Of a stretch of 50,399 nt of DNA, positions 30,561 through 41,446 are shown piece by piece. Origin of the DNA: Endotrypanum monterogeii (lineage: Eukaryota; Euglenozoa; Kinetoplastea; Trypanosomatida; Trypanosomatidae). Both the position numbers and the translations under genes were made by a program. The notes beneath the pieces were generated by a model, which saw nothing but the letters and a program-made list of their open reading frames with translations, searched no databases and was not told the origin of the DNA. The stretch covers positions 2,320,678 to 2,371,076 of the forward strand of contig CM007320.1 in the NCBI GenBank assembly GCA_000333855.2. The letters are read 5' to 3'. How positions within the stretch are numbered: the first letter of the stretch is position 1; the number at the start of each line of letters is the position of its first letter.

Positions 30561-30607
30561 GGAAACCCGTTGTTTGTCAGCTTTGTTCTATTTCCGAGGA
30601 AACGAAG

Positions 30608-31972
30608 ATGTCCATTCAAGCATTTCTGGGTACTGTTTTTGAGACGCCAGACCGGCACACACTCAACATAATCAAGGATGCTCTGGTCACAGTGCGTGAT
30701 GGGGTGATTGAGCAGGTGATCAATCCGGAAACCGATTCTGAAACATACGCGAGCGTGCTCAAGGAGTCTTCAGGGGCTGGCTGCCTCACTCGACTGAAGA
30801 AGGGACAATACCTGATTCCTGGGCTTATTGATTTGCATGTTCACGCCCCACAGTGGCCACAACTTGGTATGGCGCTTGACAAGCCTTTGGAGGTGTGGCT
30901 GCAACAGTACACGTTTCCATTGGAGGCGCGGTACAAGGATTTGGAGTTTGCGGAGAAGTCATACCGCGGGCTTGTGTCTACGCTTCTGGCGAATGGCACG
31001 ACGACTGTGGCCTACTTCGCTACGATTCACCTCGAATCCAGTGTGCTCCTTGCGCGCATCTGTTTGGAAAAGGGGCAGCGTGCAGTGGTGGGTCGCGTAG
31101 CGATGGACTTGGCTGATCAGTGCCCTGAGTACTACCGCGACGCCTCGCCGGAGGAATCAGTGGCACAGTCAGAGGCCTTCGTGCAACAGGTGCGCGCGTT
31201 GCCGGGTAACGCTGGCGGCCTCGTGCTCCCGGCTGTAATTCCTCGTTTCATTCCGAGTTGTACCGATGCGACACTGCGTGGGCTCGGTGACTTGGCGAAG
31301 AAGTACGACTGCCACATACAGACGCACTGCTCAGAGAGTGATTGGGAGCACAACTATGTTATTCAGCGGTACGGCAAGCATGACGCCTTTGCCCTCGACG
31401 ACCTGGGACTTATGACTCGACGCACCGTCCTGGCGCACTCAGTTTTCCTCTCCATCGATGACATGAAACTCATCAAGGAGCGGGAGGCGTCTGTGGCTCA
31501 TTGCCCGTTGTCTAATATCTACTTTTCTGGCGCTGTCTTCCCGCTGCGAAAGGCTCTGGAGATGGATATGCATGTGGGAATGGGTACAGATATTTCTGGA
31601 GGTCCGAGCGCATCGTTGTTTGACGCGTGTCGCTACTCACTCGCCGCGAGTCGCGCCATGGAAAGCGGCACTGATCCATCTCTGAGTTTGAAAGAGCGCA
31701 GCCGACGGCAAGACTCCCGCATGAGCACTGTGGAGGTTTTCTTTGTGGCTACCGCGAACGGTGGCATCTCCCTCGACCTCAAGATCGGCCGTATCGCCCC
31801 GGGCTACCGGTTCGACGCTTTGGTGATCGACACTACAATTCCTAACAGCAGTCTCACGGTATTCGACGGTGTCGACACCCTCGAGGACGTCTTCCAGAAG
31901 ATTGTCTACAACGCGGCTCCGCACAACATTGTGCAGACTTATGTGAATGGTTCTGTTGTCTCGCAGTGTTGA
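30608..31972 (+). CDS. Guanine deaminase
   Basis: A 454-residue amidohydrolase that converts guanine to xanthine in purine salvage; trypanosomatids cannot make purines and depend on salvage. Seen: PGLIDLHVHAPQ (71-82), with zinc ligands His77 and His79 and the PQ that marks guanine deaminases, THCSES (His240), LAHSVF (His277), VAHCPLSN, and GMGTDISGG with Asp328 as the last metal ligand. The C-terminal beta domain (IAPGYRFDALVID) is complete. Length matches the family. The frame is open for 85 codons upstream, but that part contains T-runs, a CA repeat and the predicted splice acceptor, so translation should begin at 30608. Last residues are SQC, not a peroxisomal PTS1. Confidence 0.95.
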   Translation: MSIQAFLGTVFETPDRHTLNIIKDALVTVRDGVIEQVINPETDSETYASVLKESSGAGCLTRLKKGQYLIPGLIDLHVHAPQWPQLGMALDKPLEVWLQQYTFPLEARYKDLEFAEKSYRGLVSTLLANGTTTVAYFATIHLESSVLLARICLEKGQRAVVGRVAMDLADQCPEYYRDASPEESVAQSEAFVQQVRALPGNAGGLVLPAVIPRFIPSCTDATLRGLGDLAKKYDCHIQTHCSESDWEHNYVIQRYGKHDAFALDDLGLMTRRTVLAHSVFLSIDDMKLIKEREASVAHCPLSNIYFSGAVFPLRKALEMDMHVGMGTDISGGPSASLFDACRYSLAASRAMESGTDPSLSLKERSRRQDSRMSTVEVFFVATANGGISLDLKIGRIAPGYRFDALVIDTTIPNSSLTVFDGVDTLEDVFQKIVYNAAPHNIVQTYVNGSVVSQC

Positions 31973-32322
31973 AAGGGCTACGCGTGACCGGAAAAAAAAA
32001 AAGGCGTGACCGGTAGTAGCGAGCGATGCGCGCACACCAGGAAGGCTCAATGTTCCGAATACCAGGGGAAAGTGAACACTCTTAAGCTCACTTCTACGTC
32101 ATGAACGGAGGAGTTATATACATTTTTTAATGGAGAGAGGCGAGTACTGTTTCTTTTTCGGCAGAGGAGGGGAAAGGAAAGAGGAAGGAATCGTACGAGT
32201 ATGTGTAGGTGATTTCAATCAAGTCTCTACTCCAATCTCCTCTTCCCGCCTCTTTTTTTAAAAGTATTCCCTTTTTTTTTCCCAAGGTATTCCCCAACTA
32301 TTTATCGGACTTCTTGGTGCGT
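31973..32322. other. Intergenic region
   Basis: Guanine deaminase 3' DNA with an A-run (31991-32002), then C/T-rich DNA leading to the acceptor AG at 32285-32286 for the 41-aa gene. Confidence 0.6.
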
Positions 32323-32448
32323 ATGTCCAGGGCGGGGGAGATGAGCGAGTGGCTTGAGGACAAATATTCATATTTTTTCTTTCTGGGTGCATTCGTATAT
32401 CTGGTGGCCTTGTTCACAGTACTTGCATCTTGTCTGGGCTATTCATGA
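32323..32448 (+). CDS. Small single-pass membrane protein, 41 aa
   Basis: A pyrimidine tract of about 20 bases with AG at 32285-32286 is followed by this ATG as the first in the transcript. The peptide has a polar N-terminus (MSRAGEMSEWLEDKY) and one hydrophobic helix (about residues 16-39, with FFFLGAFVYLVALF) ending GYS. Codon use is mixed but includes GAG, GTG, CTG and GGC as in neighbours. The frame extends upstream to 32209 but only through the splice tract. Family not recognised; the size and topology suit a small subunit of a mitochondrial or ER membrane complex. Confidence 0.55.
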   Translation: MSRAGEMSEWLEDKYSYFFFLGAFVYLVALFTVLASCLGYS

Positions 32449-32963
32449 ACAGCTGCATCCGCCGGGCCCGCCATTAGTCTTGAGTTCCCATTATTTCACA
32501 GTGCCGGTGTCGATTCGCTGTAGCGTCGTGATGACGCATCTGAAGAAAAAAGAAAGGTGACTTAGTCCTGTATCCGTGCACTAGGCTGGGATTACAAACG
32601 GGTGTTTTCGAAGAAAGATGACTGCTTTCCTCGGATCACTTCATCGTATCGTGCTTCGTTTGTGTATCTGTTTGTGGTAATTAAGTTTTCTAGATACGAC
32701 GTTTCTCTCTGCACGCAAAAAAATGTTGATGCCGTGGCCTCGCTATCAGAGGTCTTCGCCTGGTTTTCCTTCTCAATAGTCAGCGCTTCCTGCAATCACC
32801 CTATCGCAATATTTTATTTGCTTCTTGTTTCCCCTCTTTTTTTTCTTTCGTGCTCACCAGCACTTCACTACGCACGTGAGACACCCGTGCACGCTCGCCC
32901 GCCCGCACTCGTAACAAAACAAAACAAAAAAAAGACGGTGAGGTATTTGATTCAAATTTAGTC
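32449..32963. other. Intergenic region
   Basis: Contains the acceptor for the RRM gene: T/C tract 32821-32849 and CTCACCAG with AG 32859-32860. No ATG occurs between it and 32964. An overlapping frame (32602-32961) is interrupted by this tract and is not called. Confidence 0.6.
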
Positions 32964-33308
32964 ATGGAGGAGCCCAAACAGACGCTCTACATACGAGGAT
33001 TGCCGGACAAGCCATCGGCCACTGAAGTGCGACGTGCTCTGTATCTCTACTGCACACAGTTTGGCCCAGTGAAGGAAGTTTTGTACAGTAAGTCGAAAGA
33101 GTTTTATGGACAGGCATTTTTAGTCTTTACGGACGTGGGCACAGCCACGACTGCGCGCCGCTCGTTGCACGATCGCATGTTCTACGGTCGCCAAATCCAG
33201 GCATTCTACGCACACACCCAGGCATTCTGTGTAGCTCCTGGAGAGCGTCGCCGCCGCGAACTGGCGCGCGAGAAGAAGCGATTGTTTTTGTTGCAGAAGA
33301 AACAATAG
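32964..33308 (+). CDS. U2 snRNP B''-like RRM protein (U1A/U2B'' family)
   Basis: A 114-residue protein consisting almost entirely of one RRM: RNP2 LYIRGL (8-13) and RNP1 YGQAFLVF (48-55). The arrangement [12 protein letters not shown]...[16 protein letters not shown] follows the U1A/U2B'' type. A basic C-terminal helix ([12 protein letters not shown]) replaces the linker and second RRM of the metazoan protein. Trypanosomes have a one-RRM U2B''-like protein of similar length that binds U2 snRNA with U2A'. U2 serves trans-splicing in this group. The acceptor at 32859-32860 and the first ATG give the start. Another short RRM protein is the main alternative. Confidence 0.85.
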   Translation: MEEPKQTLYIRGLPDKPSATEVRRALYLYCTQFGPVKEVLYSKSKEFYGQAFLVFTDVGTATTARRSLHDRMFYGRQIQAFYAHTQAFCVAPGERRRRELAREKKRLFLLQKKQ

Positions 33309-33993
33309 GGGAGAGGTGGATAAGGGATGAGGAGAGGCTACTAGGGAGAGCGCACGCGTTCTCAAAAGAAAAGAAAAACATCCGAGCTGCGAGCTGTCAA
33401 GTCGCACGGTTACGGAAGAGGACGTTTACGTCACGTTTTGTTTGCATGCGATTTGTGGGGTTGAACCTTTCTGGAGCTGAGTGTACGACTCCTCATCTAC
33501 CCGAGCGGCGCTAATGGCCGACTTTATGACTATGAGCACTGTTGCGCTCTCAGTGATTTTTTTTTTTTTTTTGGGTCGTCGAGACGACAAAAAAGAAAGA
33601 ATGGCGAAATCACCAGCTTTGTCTCTCTCTCTCTCTGGCAGAATAGAGGATGGGCAGTCATGTCATTTCCATCCTACATGAGCCCCCCTTTCCTCCTCTC
33701 ACCTACTGAGATGCAGCGTGCTCTACTTGACAGCTTCTCATGGTTTTATTTCTCTCTACCTTGCTCCTCTTGGACTTGTGCATGCCTGCTGATTCTTTTC
33801 TCGCAATTCTCCTGTTTGATTCGTTTTTTTTTTTTTGTAACCCCCCCCCCGTTTCCTCTATTGTTTTTGCGTTGGGCTCGTGCGTTTGCATAAAGGACTT
33901 TGTATTCCAGTTCCACGTCGCTGTCGATTTTTCTTTTTTCTTTTAGCGGAGAGCGCAGTGTGTTTGTCGTGGTTTCTTCGAAACTTTCCCGAG
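33309..33993. other. Intergenic region
   Basis: T-rich with T-runs at 33558-33572 and 33824-33836 and a C-run at 33841-33850. It holds the acceptor of the next gene (AG 33945-33946). No gene is seen. Confidence 0.6.
33922..33946 (+). promoter_or_regulatory. Predicted spliced-leader acceptor for 639-aa protein
   Basis: A tract TCGATTTTTCTTTTTTCTTT followed by TAG, AG at 33945-33946. The first ATG downstream is 33994, which shortens the open frame by 38 codons. Confidence 0.75.
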
Positions 33994-35913
33994 ATGAGCT
34001 CTCGCGACTCAAATGCGCATGTGCATCGTGGGAGAGACCATCTTAGCTCCCCAACGAGCCCCGTGGATCGCTTCGCGCAGGCTCTCACGCAGTTTCTCTG
34101 GCAGGCGGCCCCATGTTCAATCGAAAATAATCAAGTAGCCAACGTCTGCCTGAGTGAGCCTTCCACTTCCAGTTCCTCATCGCACCGTGGCAGCAGATTG
34201 GCTGTGGACGCAGGGCTCATGGTACAGTCACTCCTGAGTGCCTTAGGCGCGGCTGCACCATGTGACTGTGGTCAGCCATGCGACAGCGTAACAGAAGCCG
34301 GGCTGTATCTTCTTCGCCTTACCCGCATACTGGAACAGCGAGTTTTGGACGGCGTACAGAAAAATACGAGCATCACTTTGGACAACGAAACAGGAGTGCT
34401 GTCATGTGGGGTGCGAGTCGAGGCAGGGAGTAGCAGGTCGCACGTAGGTGAATCGTGCTCAGACACAAGCACTATCCGTAGCCGAGGACGGCGTTTTACA
34501 CTTCCAGATACCTCTCTTTCTTCGCGGTCCCTTGTACAATCTGCCGAACTTTTGCAAGCGAAGATGTCGACAAGCCCTTCGCTTGTGGAGGGCGAGAGCG
34601 TGTGCGATCTTTTCCGCTACCACGCCCAGCTGACGTTGGAGCTTCATCAGCGCATGCTCTGGTGCATGTATCGACTAGACGACAGTGTGAGATCATTTTC
34701 TGAGGACAATGGTGGGATCTTCGGAGTCTTGACGGATTCAAATGCTGCACAGGTGCAGTGGATGTTTGTCGATGCCATCGTGCAATGCATCACGTATCTC
34801 CAGCGCCGGTGGGTCGAGGACCGGGGCTGTGCTGGATCTATGGAAGCCGTTGGCGAAGCGTCTGCTGTGCTGGATCGGCTGGAGCAGGCAACTCAAACAC
34901 TTCGGAAGACTTCACATTCCTCACAGCTTCGTGTGTTTGAGTATTCGGATAGCAAAGCCTCCCACGAGAGTCCGCCGCCCTTCACCTCGTCGCTGGAAAG
35001 CACTTGTGTGACGGGTGTTACTGATGACGCAAGTCCACTGCTTCACGGCAACTCTCCTAAGGGGGCGGTACCAACCACTCAAATTTCAATCAGCGAATGC
35101 CTCGGTGTCGTTGGGGCCAATTATCCGGAAAAGCTCGTTGCTCAGCAGCTGTGGTGTGCTCAGCAACTGCTGTCTCAGCGTTTTCCAGCGTACACCTCCG
35201 CATGGGACGTTGTGGGTCACACGCGCTGTTTTATGGAGTTGCCCCGCAGTCCCATGCCAACGATACCTCGCAGTGACAGTCGACAGAATGCGGCTTCTCA
35301 CTTACCTACTCCATCGCCGGCGCCTTCTCTCCAGCGCGAATGTAAGGGACCTAGTGTGCATGACGGGAGCTCGCCGCCGCCGTGCGTTGCTGTAACGCAG
35401 CCTAAGGGCAAACGACCGTACGATCTGCTGCAGGAGGCGGTATGTCCCTTTCTAGGTGTGACGTCCCCTGAGAGTGCGTCAGCAGTGGAGGAAAGCGATG
35501 ATTTCACTGACAGGAGAGGCGCTAGGATTTCTGAGAAATGCCTCTCTGACACGTCGCGCGATACCCTGCGAGCACCTCCTGCGCCATCTTTGCTGATACC
35601 GGCTGCGCGGTGTACTTTGTGGGATACCTTTATAGCATGGAAGAACGTTCCGTCAAGCGCGATACTGCTTGCAATCCAGCATGTGTCAGCGAGTGGGATC
35701 TCTTCGCAGCCTCAATATGTTATGCAGCACATACACTCAGGGCACTCCGCGAGCCACAAGGCTTTGCGTGAGGAAGTGCCTATTAGCAAAGAAAACTTAC
35801 ATGCCTCATATACGGATCGTGTTGGTGATTACCGCAGCGAGACGGCGCCATCCCGTAAAGGGGTCAGCACGCTTGGAGTTTACCCCCTTAGGAGATATGC
35901 TCACAGTAGCTGA
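33994..35913 (+). CDS. Hypothetical protein, 639 aa, Ser-rich
   Basis: A long frame with neighbour-like codon use, starting at the first ATG after a clear acceptor. The protein is Ser/Pro/Arg-rich and mostly looks disordered. Two more helical stretches lie near residues 25-120 (with LTQFLWQ and LYLLRLTRILEQRVLDG) and 205-300 (with LFRYHAQLTLELHQRMLWCMYRLD and a Trp-containing helix after it). A small Cys cluster CDCGQPC lies near residue 90. There are no membrane segments, signal peptide or enzyme motifs. I do not recognise it; it is probably kinetoplastid-specific. Confidence 0.75.
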   Translation: MSSRDSNAHVHRGRDHLSSPTSPVDRFAQALTQFLWQAAPCSIENNQVANVCLSEPSTSSSSSHRGSRLAVDAGLMVQSLLSALGAAAPCDCGQPCDSVTEAGLYLLRLTRILEQRVLDGVQKNTSITLDNETGVLSCGVRVEAGSSRSHVGESCSDTSTIRSRGRRFTLPDTSLSSRSLVQSAELLQAKMSTSPSLVEGESVCDLFRYHAQLTLELHQRMLWCMYRLDDSVRSFSEDNGGIFGVLTDSNAAQVQWMFVDAIVQCITYLQRRWVEDRGCAGSMEAVGEASAVLDRLEQATQTLRKTSHSSQLRVFEYSDSKASHESPPPFTSSLESTCVTGVTDDASPLLHGNSPKGAVPTTQISISECLGVVGANYPEKLVAQQLWCAQQLLSQRFPAYTSAWDVVGHTRCFMELPRSPMPTIPRSDSRQNAASHLPTPSPAPSLQRECKGPSVHDGSSPPPCVAVTQPKGKRPYDLLQEAVCPFLGVTSPESASAVEESDDFTDRRGARISEKCLSDTSRDTLRAPPAPSLLIPAARCTLWDTFIAWKNVPSSAILLAIQHVSASGISSQPQYVMQHIHSGHSASHKALREEVPISKENLHASYTDRVGDYRSETAPSRKGVSTLGVYPLRRYAHSS

Positions 35914-38416
35914 CACTGAACACTCCAAAGGAGACTGCCCACTTGGTCTCTGATCACGAAGAGAGCATGGTTCGATCTCCGTCGCTAGTGCCCCAGTGCG
36001 GGGAGGAGGGGGGGGCTGCAGACTTGAAAATCGAAAGAATATGTGCCTTTGGCTCTGTTATAGGCATCGAAGAAACTATTTTTTTTTTTTTGACCCATTT
36101 CTGTTTTATAGACTTTTCTTCACTTTTATTTCTCTCCCGCGAGACTAGATACGTTTTACTTTCCCTTACATCTGTATTATTTTTTAAAATTATTTCTTAT
36201 TGTTTTCCTTGATCATGTCACTCGAACGCTCAACACCTTCTTCCTCTTCCCCTTTATTACACACGCACACCTAGAGGTGCATTATTGTGTGTGGGTGCGT
36301 ATGGGGTGATGCCCAGATCTTTTCTAACGAACAGAAGTGATAGGCGGGTAGAGGGAAAGCGGCTCCTTGGACTGGCGTACATTATGTTTGTATACATTTT
36401 TGTCGATGCGGTTCGCGCTCTCTTGGCTCCACCTTGCATGCCTTTTTCGCTCTTGATTCAGTAGGAGTTTTGACGGTGAGCTTTTCTGCGCAGGAGCAAC
36501 ACAGACGGCGAGGAGAGAGGATGACAACTAGATTGGAGCGTATTTCGCACCGGGACCTCTATAGTTTTCTCTGAGAGCTTCTCTGCAAGTGTGTCACACT
36601 TTTATTGTGCTTGGCTATGCTCGTTTCACTTTTTGATGACGCCAGTCGCTTCACCGAAGTCAACGGGTCTAGAAATCACGTTGGAAGGGCCAATAAGAGA
36701 TAGTATGCTCTCAAACACAGTTGCTGGATGCTTTTGGTTTCAGCAGGAGAGGTTTGCAGGCGTTGCTGTGCTTAAGAGATTCAAGGTTGAGACCTCCTTT
36801 GTTCCAGGTCAGTATCGACCGTATTGGCGGCTCAAAAAAGACACGCACCCCCTGACTTTTTTTTTTTTTGCCCTTGCTGCGGTGCGCGGGGGCGTCGAGG
36901 GTAGTCATGCACGCAGGGTGCGCACGATGCAGTGGAATCGCACTGGGCTGATGATGAGCATCAGTCAATCTTTGCTGACTCCACTTTTTTTTTCCCCAAC
37001 ACATCATCGATGCGAATCGAAATGATCCGAGGGACTCACTTGACTCTCCGGGTCTGTTAGCTATTTGGGCCTGCTTTTTTTCCGGGATCGCGGTGTATCA
37101 TGAAAGGAATAGTGATGGTGTCGTCTTCACACGGCAGGCGTATAGGTGTAGTCTCTTCCCTTCTTCCACAAGGCGATGTGATTGTAACTCTAGCGATCTG
37201 GTGTTCCTGCATTGACACTGACCAAGTTTGTATGCTTCACGGCTGAGGGCAATAGGTAAGAGTAGTTTAGAGACACGAGGGGCTTGCATTCAGATGCCGG
37301 TTGACATCACACCTGATTCTCGCCTCGAAGACCCGCGGGCTGAGGCTGGGTTGGTGCTTATTGACGTTGACTCAGAGAGGCGTTCCGCCTGTCGTGTGCG
37401 AGCGGACAGGCTAACCACAGGTGTTCTTCCCTCTCACCCTCTTCTTCATGGCAGGCGGTGTCAAGTGCAGATGGCACGGCGTATCGGATAGGAGTTGGAG
37501 CACGCTGGGGCCAGATGGGGTGCGATCCACGAGATGGATGCGATGCTACCCTCACCGATCACCAGCGGCAAGTGTGTACGCCTTCTTCATTTGTTTTTAT
37601 CACTTTTCGTTCCTCGCTGTACACCGTAGCGAAAGATAAAAATATAACCCAACTGTGGGTTGTAGCATACGGAGCTTTTTTTTTTTCGTCTATTTGTTTG
37701 TGGGTGCTGGTTTTTATCACCTCGAGGAGAGGAGGTTGCCCTTTTTTTCCCGAGTCACCGTGTCACAGGATAGAAAAGAAAATTCACTTCATCACGGCGC
37801 ATCTGTTCTTCTCTCTGATCGTGCTGCTTTTGGTGACTCGAGCGCACCTCCGTGCGTGGTACAGGAGGTTCCTGGTTGTGGGAGCTCATGGTTTTGGTGG
37901 ATGTGCAAAATGCTTGGATTTTCCAATGGTGTGGCCTTCGCCAGCTCTTCCTCTTCGAGTTCAGGCACCACTCACTTTTTATTTATTATTTTTGTTATTA
38001 TTTATTATCCCGCTTTCTCTTCTTCACTTTGGTTCCCTCAACGGTTTGGTGTTACCTACACACGGTTCCATGCTCTGACCTTTCGACGTCTCAACTCAAC
38101 CGTTCACCATACACATGCGTGCATACACACACAAAAAAAAAAAAGGAACTAGACTACTCTTTTATTGTGCTTTGTTGACCTTTTGTTGCATTACCGCATT
38201 CTTTTTCTTTCGGGTGTTCAAGTTTCCCTGAAGGCTTCTAGCTTTTTAGAATAGTGTAATACACACTCACACACGGGAAGGAAGAGAAATCGCTGCGCGC
38301 TTTTTTTTTTCTTTCGTTTCTCGACTGCTCCGTGTGACTCATCACCATCACTTCCTCATCGGTGCTCTTGAAAGCACTGTGTCTTTTTCATTAAAAAAAA
38401 ATTAACACAGGTTACA
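35914..38416. other. Long intergenic region (2.5 kb)
   Basis: T-rich DNA with T-runs (36076-36090, 36858-36870, 37677-37686, 38302-38311) and short CA tracts. A 65-codon frame from ATG 37294 to 37491 has neighbour-like codons directly after a CAG but lacks a good pyrimidine tract; it is only a weak candidate. The TDP1 leader probably begins after one of the AGs up to 38409-38410. Confidence 0.5.
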
Positions 38417-39325
38417 ATGTCGGGTGTTTCCAATGGCTCCATTCCAGCTGACTTGGAGAAGTCTATGCTGGAGATCATGCACGATGTTGGTCTCAGTACG
38501 CTAAGCAAGAACACGCTGCGTCGGCGTCTGGAGGCCAAGTACAAGATGGACTTTACGCCCTTCGCAGCTGATGTGGATCGGTTGGTGGGTAAGCTGATGA
38601 CGACCCCTGAGATCCAGCGGGAGCTTGCCAAGATTCAGAAGGAAAAGGAGGAGTCCAGCTCCCGCCGCGTGAAGCGCGAGCGCAGTTCCACCAGTCACAC
38701 GAAAGCAAAGGGCGAAAAGGAGAAGAAGCGTGAGAAAAAGGAAAAGAAGCCGGACGACTACCCAAAGGGTGCTCTCTCTGCGTACATTATCTTTGTGAAC
38801 GAGAATCGCGATAAACTGAAGGCGCGAAACCCTGACATGAAGAATACCGAACTTCTTTCAGAGATGGGGAGCTTATGGAAGACGATTTCTGACGAAGAAA
38901 AGGAGCGCTATCAGAAGCTTGCAGAGAAAGACAAGCTACGTTACGATCGTGAGATGGCGGCCTATGTCGGTCGCGGCGGCGCCGTCTTCAAGCGCGGCAG
39001 CAATAAGGTGAAGAAGTCTAAAAAGGAGAAAGACCCAAATGCACCGAAGCGTGCACTTTCCGCCTACTTCTTCTTTGCAGGCGATTATCGCGCCAAGCAC
39101 CCCGACCTTCCGGCCAAACAGCAAATGAGCGAAGCTGGTGCGGCGTGGGGCAAGCTTTCCGCAGATGAGAAGAGGCCGTACGAGGATCTGGCTGCCAAGG
39201 ATAAGAAACGATATGAGGCGCAGTGCGCAGCTCGCACCTCGAAGGGGTCCCCTTTGAAGAACGTCGACTCAGCGTCGTCATCTTCGGCGGACTCGAGCAG
39301 CAGCGACTCGGATGAGAGTGAGTAA
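38417..39325 (+). CDS. TDP1: HMG-box chromatin protein TDP1
   Basis: A 302-residue architectural chromatin protein with the kinetoplastid TDP1 layout: an N-terminal DEK_C-type helical domain (about 10-62), a Lys/Glu/Arg-rich linker (70-112), HMG box 1 (about 116-183, starting PKGALSAYIIF), a basic linker, HMG box 2 (about 208-271, starting PNAPKRALSAYFFF), and a Ser/Asp acidic tail. In T. brucei TDP1 is an abundant nuclear protein on actively transcribed Pol I loci that keeps chromatin open. All parts are intact and length is as expected. Codon use is strongly biased to G/C-ending codons, as for an abundant protein. Confidence 0.95.
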   Translation: MSGVSNGSIPADLEKSMLEIMHDVGLSTLSKNTLRRRLEAKYKMDFTPFAADVDRLVGKLMTTPEIQRELAKIQKEKEESSSRRVKRERSSTSHTKAKGEKEKKREKKEKKPDDYPKGALSAYIIFVNENRDKLKARNPDMKNTELLSEMGSLWKTISDEEKERYQKLAEKDKLRYDREMAAYVGRGGAVFKRGSNKVKKSKKEKDPNAPKRALSAYFFFAGDYRAKHPDLPAKQQMSEAGAAWGKLSADEKRPYEDLAAKDKKRYEAQCAARTSKGSPLKNVDSASSSSADSSSSDSDESE

Positions 39326-40019
39326 GAGTGTGCAGAGTGCGCGAGGGTGCGGATGCAGACGACGACCTCTTTTCATTTTTTTACGTTCTCCTTGACTTCT
39401 GTTTTTTTTTTTTTGCTTGTCTGCATTTAGACCCGAATTACAGGGGTAATTCCTCCTGTTTTTATTTCCAGACATTTTTGCAGATGATATCACAGACGCA
39501 TTGACGATATATGCAGAGTGGAGTAGTAGTAGGGGGGGGGGCAACGTGGTGAGGAGGTACAGTGCGCGGAGAATGGCACGGTGTCGGGTAGGTAACAAAC
39601 CCTCCGCCTCATTTCACGTTTTTCTGCTTCTGTACTTGGTCCCAGATACAAACGCGTCCTTTCTGCACTCTGAGGAGTCCCCAATCCCTCGTTTCTATAC
39701 TCTTTTATTTGTTTATTTATCGTTTGTTGTGAAGGCAATTGTTTGGTTAGAGAGTGTGAACGTCGCGGCTTGGTACTTCTGCTCTAGTTGGAATGATTGT
39801 AGCACATGGTGGAGCGAGGGGGACTCTCTTATCTCCCATCTGTTTTGTTGTTGACGTTTTTCCCCCTTGCTGGTTTTCCCCTTTTGTTTCTTTTTTTCTT
39901 GTAATTCTTTGCGGTGTTTTTGAGGGAGAACGCAGCCACTGCAACGTAAAGATCTGTTGGTCTCGTTCAGGCTAAAGGCATACCCATCGGCTCCTGCACC
40001 GGCTGCCTCCCCACCGTTG

Positions 40020-40020
<1 letters not shown>

Positions 40021-40049
<29 letters not shown>
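40021..40049. repeat. (CA)n microsatellite
   Basis: About 14 CA units in the 3' region of TDP1. Confidence 0.95.
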
Positions 40050-40051
<2 letters not shown>

Positions 40052-40339
40052 TTTGTTGTGACTTGTAATTTTTTTCCCCCAAAGAAACTTTTTCCCCGAC
40101 TGTTCCAACGGCGGTTCCTCTTCTGCTTTGACTGGAGTAACACGAGGATGCATTTGACCCCAGGCTCGGCAATGGAAATGTATTTGGTGTAGATGCTGGC
40201 AACGCATTAGATTGACTGGATCGCAGGTTCATCGCCCATTTTTTTCTTTCTCCCCCCCCGTTGTTGCGACGAGTTTGTTGGACAGATTAGTGAAGCGTCA
40301 TTGATTTCCTTGTTAAATCTCTCAGGCCTAGTTGCGTGT

Positions 40340-40435
40340 ATGGGTGTGTTGCGCGTCTGCTACATCTTTGTGTACCTCATTCAACGTCGCCTGGTGAAGC
40401 ATGCCCTGTGCTGTTGGTGTCTGCGGCGGGGGTGA
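40340..40435 (+). CDS. Possible 31-aa microprotein
   Basis: After TTCCTTGTTAAATCTCTCAG (AG 40324-40325) the first ATG opens a 31-codon frame with markedly neighbour-like codons (GTG, CGC, GTC, TGC, TAC, ATC, CTG, AAG, GCC). The peptide begins MGVLRVC, where Gly2 and a nearby Cys would allow myristoylation and palmitoylation. It has a hydrophobic centre (CYIFVYLI) and a basic, Cys-rich end. No family recognised; chance cannot be excluded at this length. Confidence 0.3.
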   Translation: MGVLRVCYIFVYLIQRRLVKHALCCWCLRRG

Positions 40436-41399
40436 AGCGTGGAGAGGCGATGGAGAACCAATAAATAAAAGCCGGCGAGTGGTGTCTTCAAGAGGGGTGC
40501 TCTCCATGTGTACATGTGTGAGTAGCCCTCACAGTGAAGTCGTAGGGGTGGTGGTATGAGGAGTCAGCTAGACAACTTTCGTAATGCGAGATAAAAATAA
40601 CGATCATCGCCCCCTTTCTTCTCTTCCTGTTTTTTTTTTTGCTCCCTTTATTTGTATTTGCAGCGTGTGGGGACAAAAAAAAAGAGAGGGGGGAGGGGCT
40701 TCTGTAGTCGTGTAAAAGGGGTGATGGCTTGCCAAGGGAGGAGCGGGTGGGGAAGGACCCAAAGGGAAAACTGAAAGAAAAACCAAAAAAAACAAAAGCC
40801 TTATCACCACACTGTGCAGAGGTACAGCCCATGCAGCCTCTCTGTTTCTCTACCCCCCTCCCTTCGGGGCGGGGCGCGTCGGCGAAGAGAAGATGTGTAA
40901 GGATTTCAGGCGGGATAGGGAGGCAGGTGTCTTGTACTCGACACGTACTCTATAGATGAAGACCAGAGGTTATATGTCTGTTTGCAGCCCATATTAAAAA
41001 AAAAGGAAAAATTCAATATTGTGGAAAGGAAACGACTAGAAAAGGTGCTCGGGGGGGGAGTGAGGCCGCGGCGGTGCGTGGGGTAGGTGCAGAGGTGCCC
41101 TCATCCTCTCATCAAGGATAATCCGTTGTACTTTCGAGTATGGTTTGCTGAAGAGAAAAAAGACAAGGCGCAGCTAAGGAGGGTGCGCGCTTATTTTTCA
41201 TCAATTTTTCACCCCAAAGAGGGGGGGGGGTAGGCTGTGCAGGGAAAGTTGACGGTTGCGTACCCTTTTCTGCTTCCTCTCTACGTCTCATTGCCACACC
41301 AACTTTCTCATTCCGGTGCTTTTCTTCCCTTTCCCCCTTTTTATGAGATGATCATTGTGTCTGCATCGCTTTGCAAGCAGATTCTTTTTCCGTTGCCTT

Positions 41400-41403
<4 letters not shown>

Positions 41404-41443
<40 letters not shown>
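41404..41443. repeat. (AT)n microsatellite
   Basis: The longest AT tract in the window, about 20 units, in the intergenic DNA upstream of the 391-aa membrane-protein gene. Confidence 0.95.

Positions 41444-41446
<3 letters not shown>

Larger units (their letters stand above)
28116..30607. other. Long intergenic region (2.5 kb)
   Basis: T-rich DNA with CA/GT tracts (about 29014-29025, 30042-30056, 30523-30560). It contains a possible 27-codon gene (28352), an island of normal complexity (29442-29912) headed by an imperfect hairpin, and the acceptor for guanine deaminase (AG 30514-30515). No longer gene is credible. Confidence 0.5.

Noticed and set aside
30353..30607. N-terminal extension of guanine deaminase
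   Set aside because: It contains T-runs, a CA repeat and the predicted splice acceptor; family proteins start near 30608.
35960..35990. tRNA B-box-like GGTTCGATCTC
   Set aside because: No pairing T-arm, no A box at the right distance and no acceptor stem.
36591..38178. Several 90-200-codon overlapping frames
   Set aside because: They run through T-runs and CA repeats, overlap in different frames and show no domain; treated as untranslated DNA.
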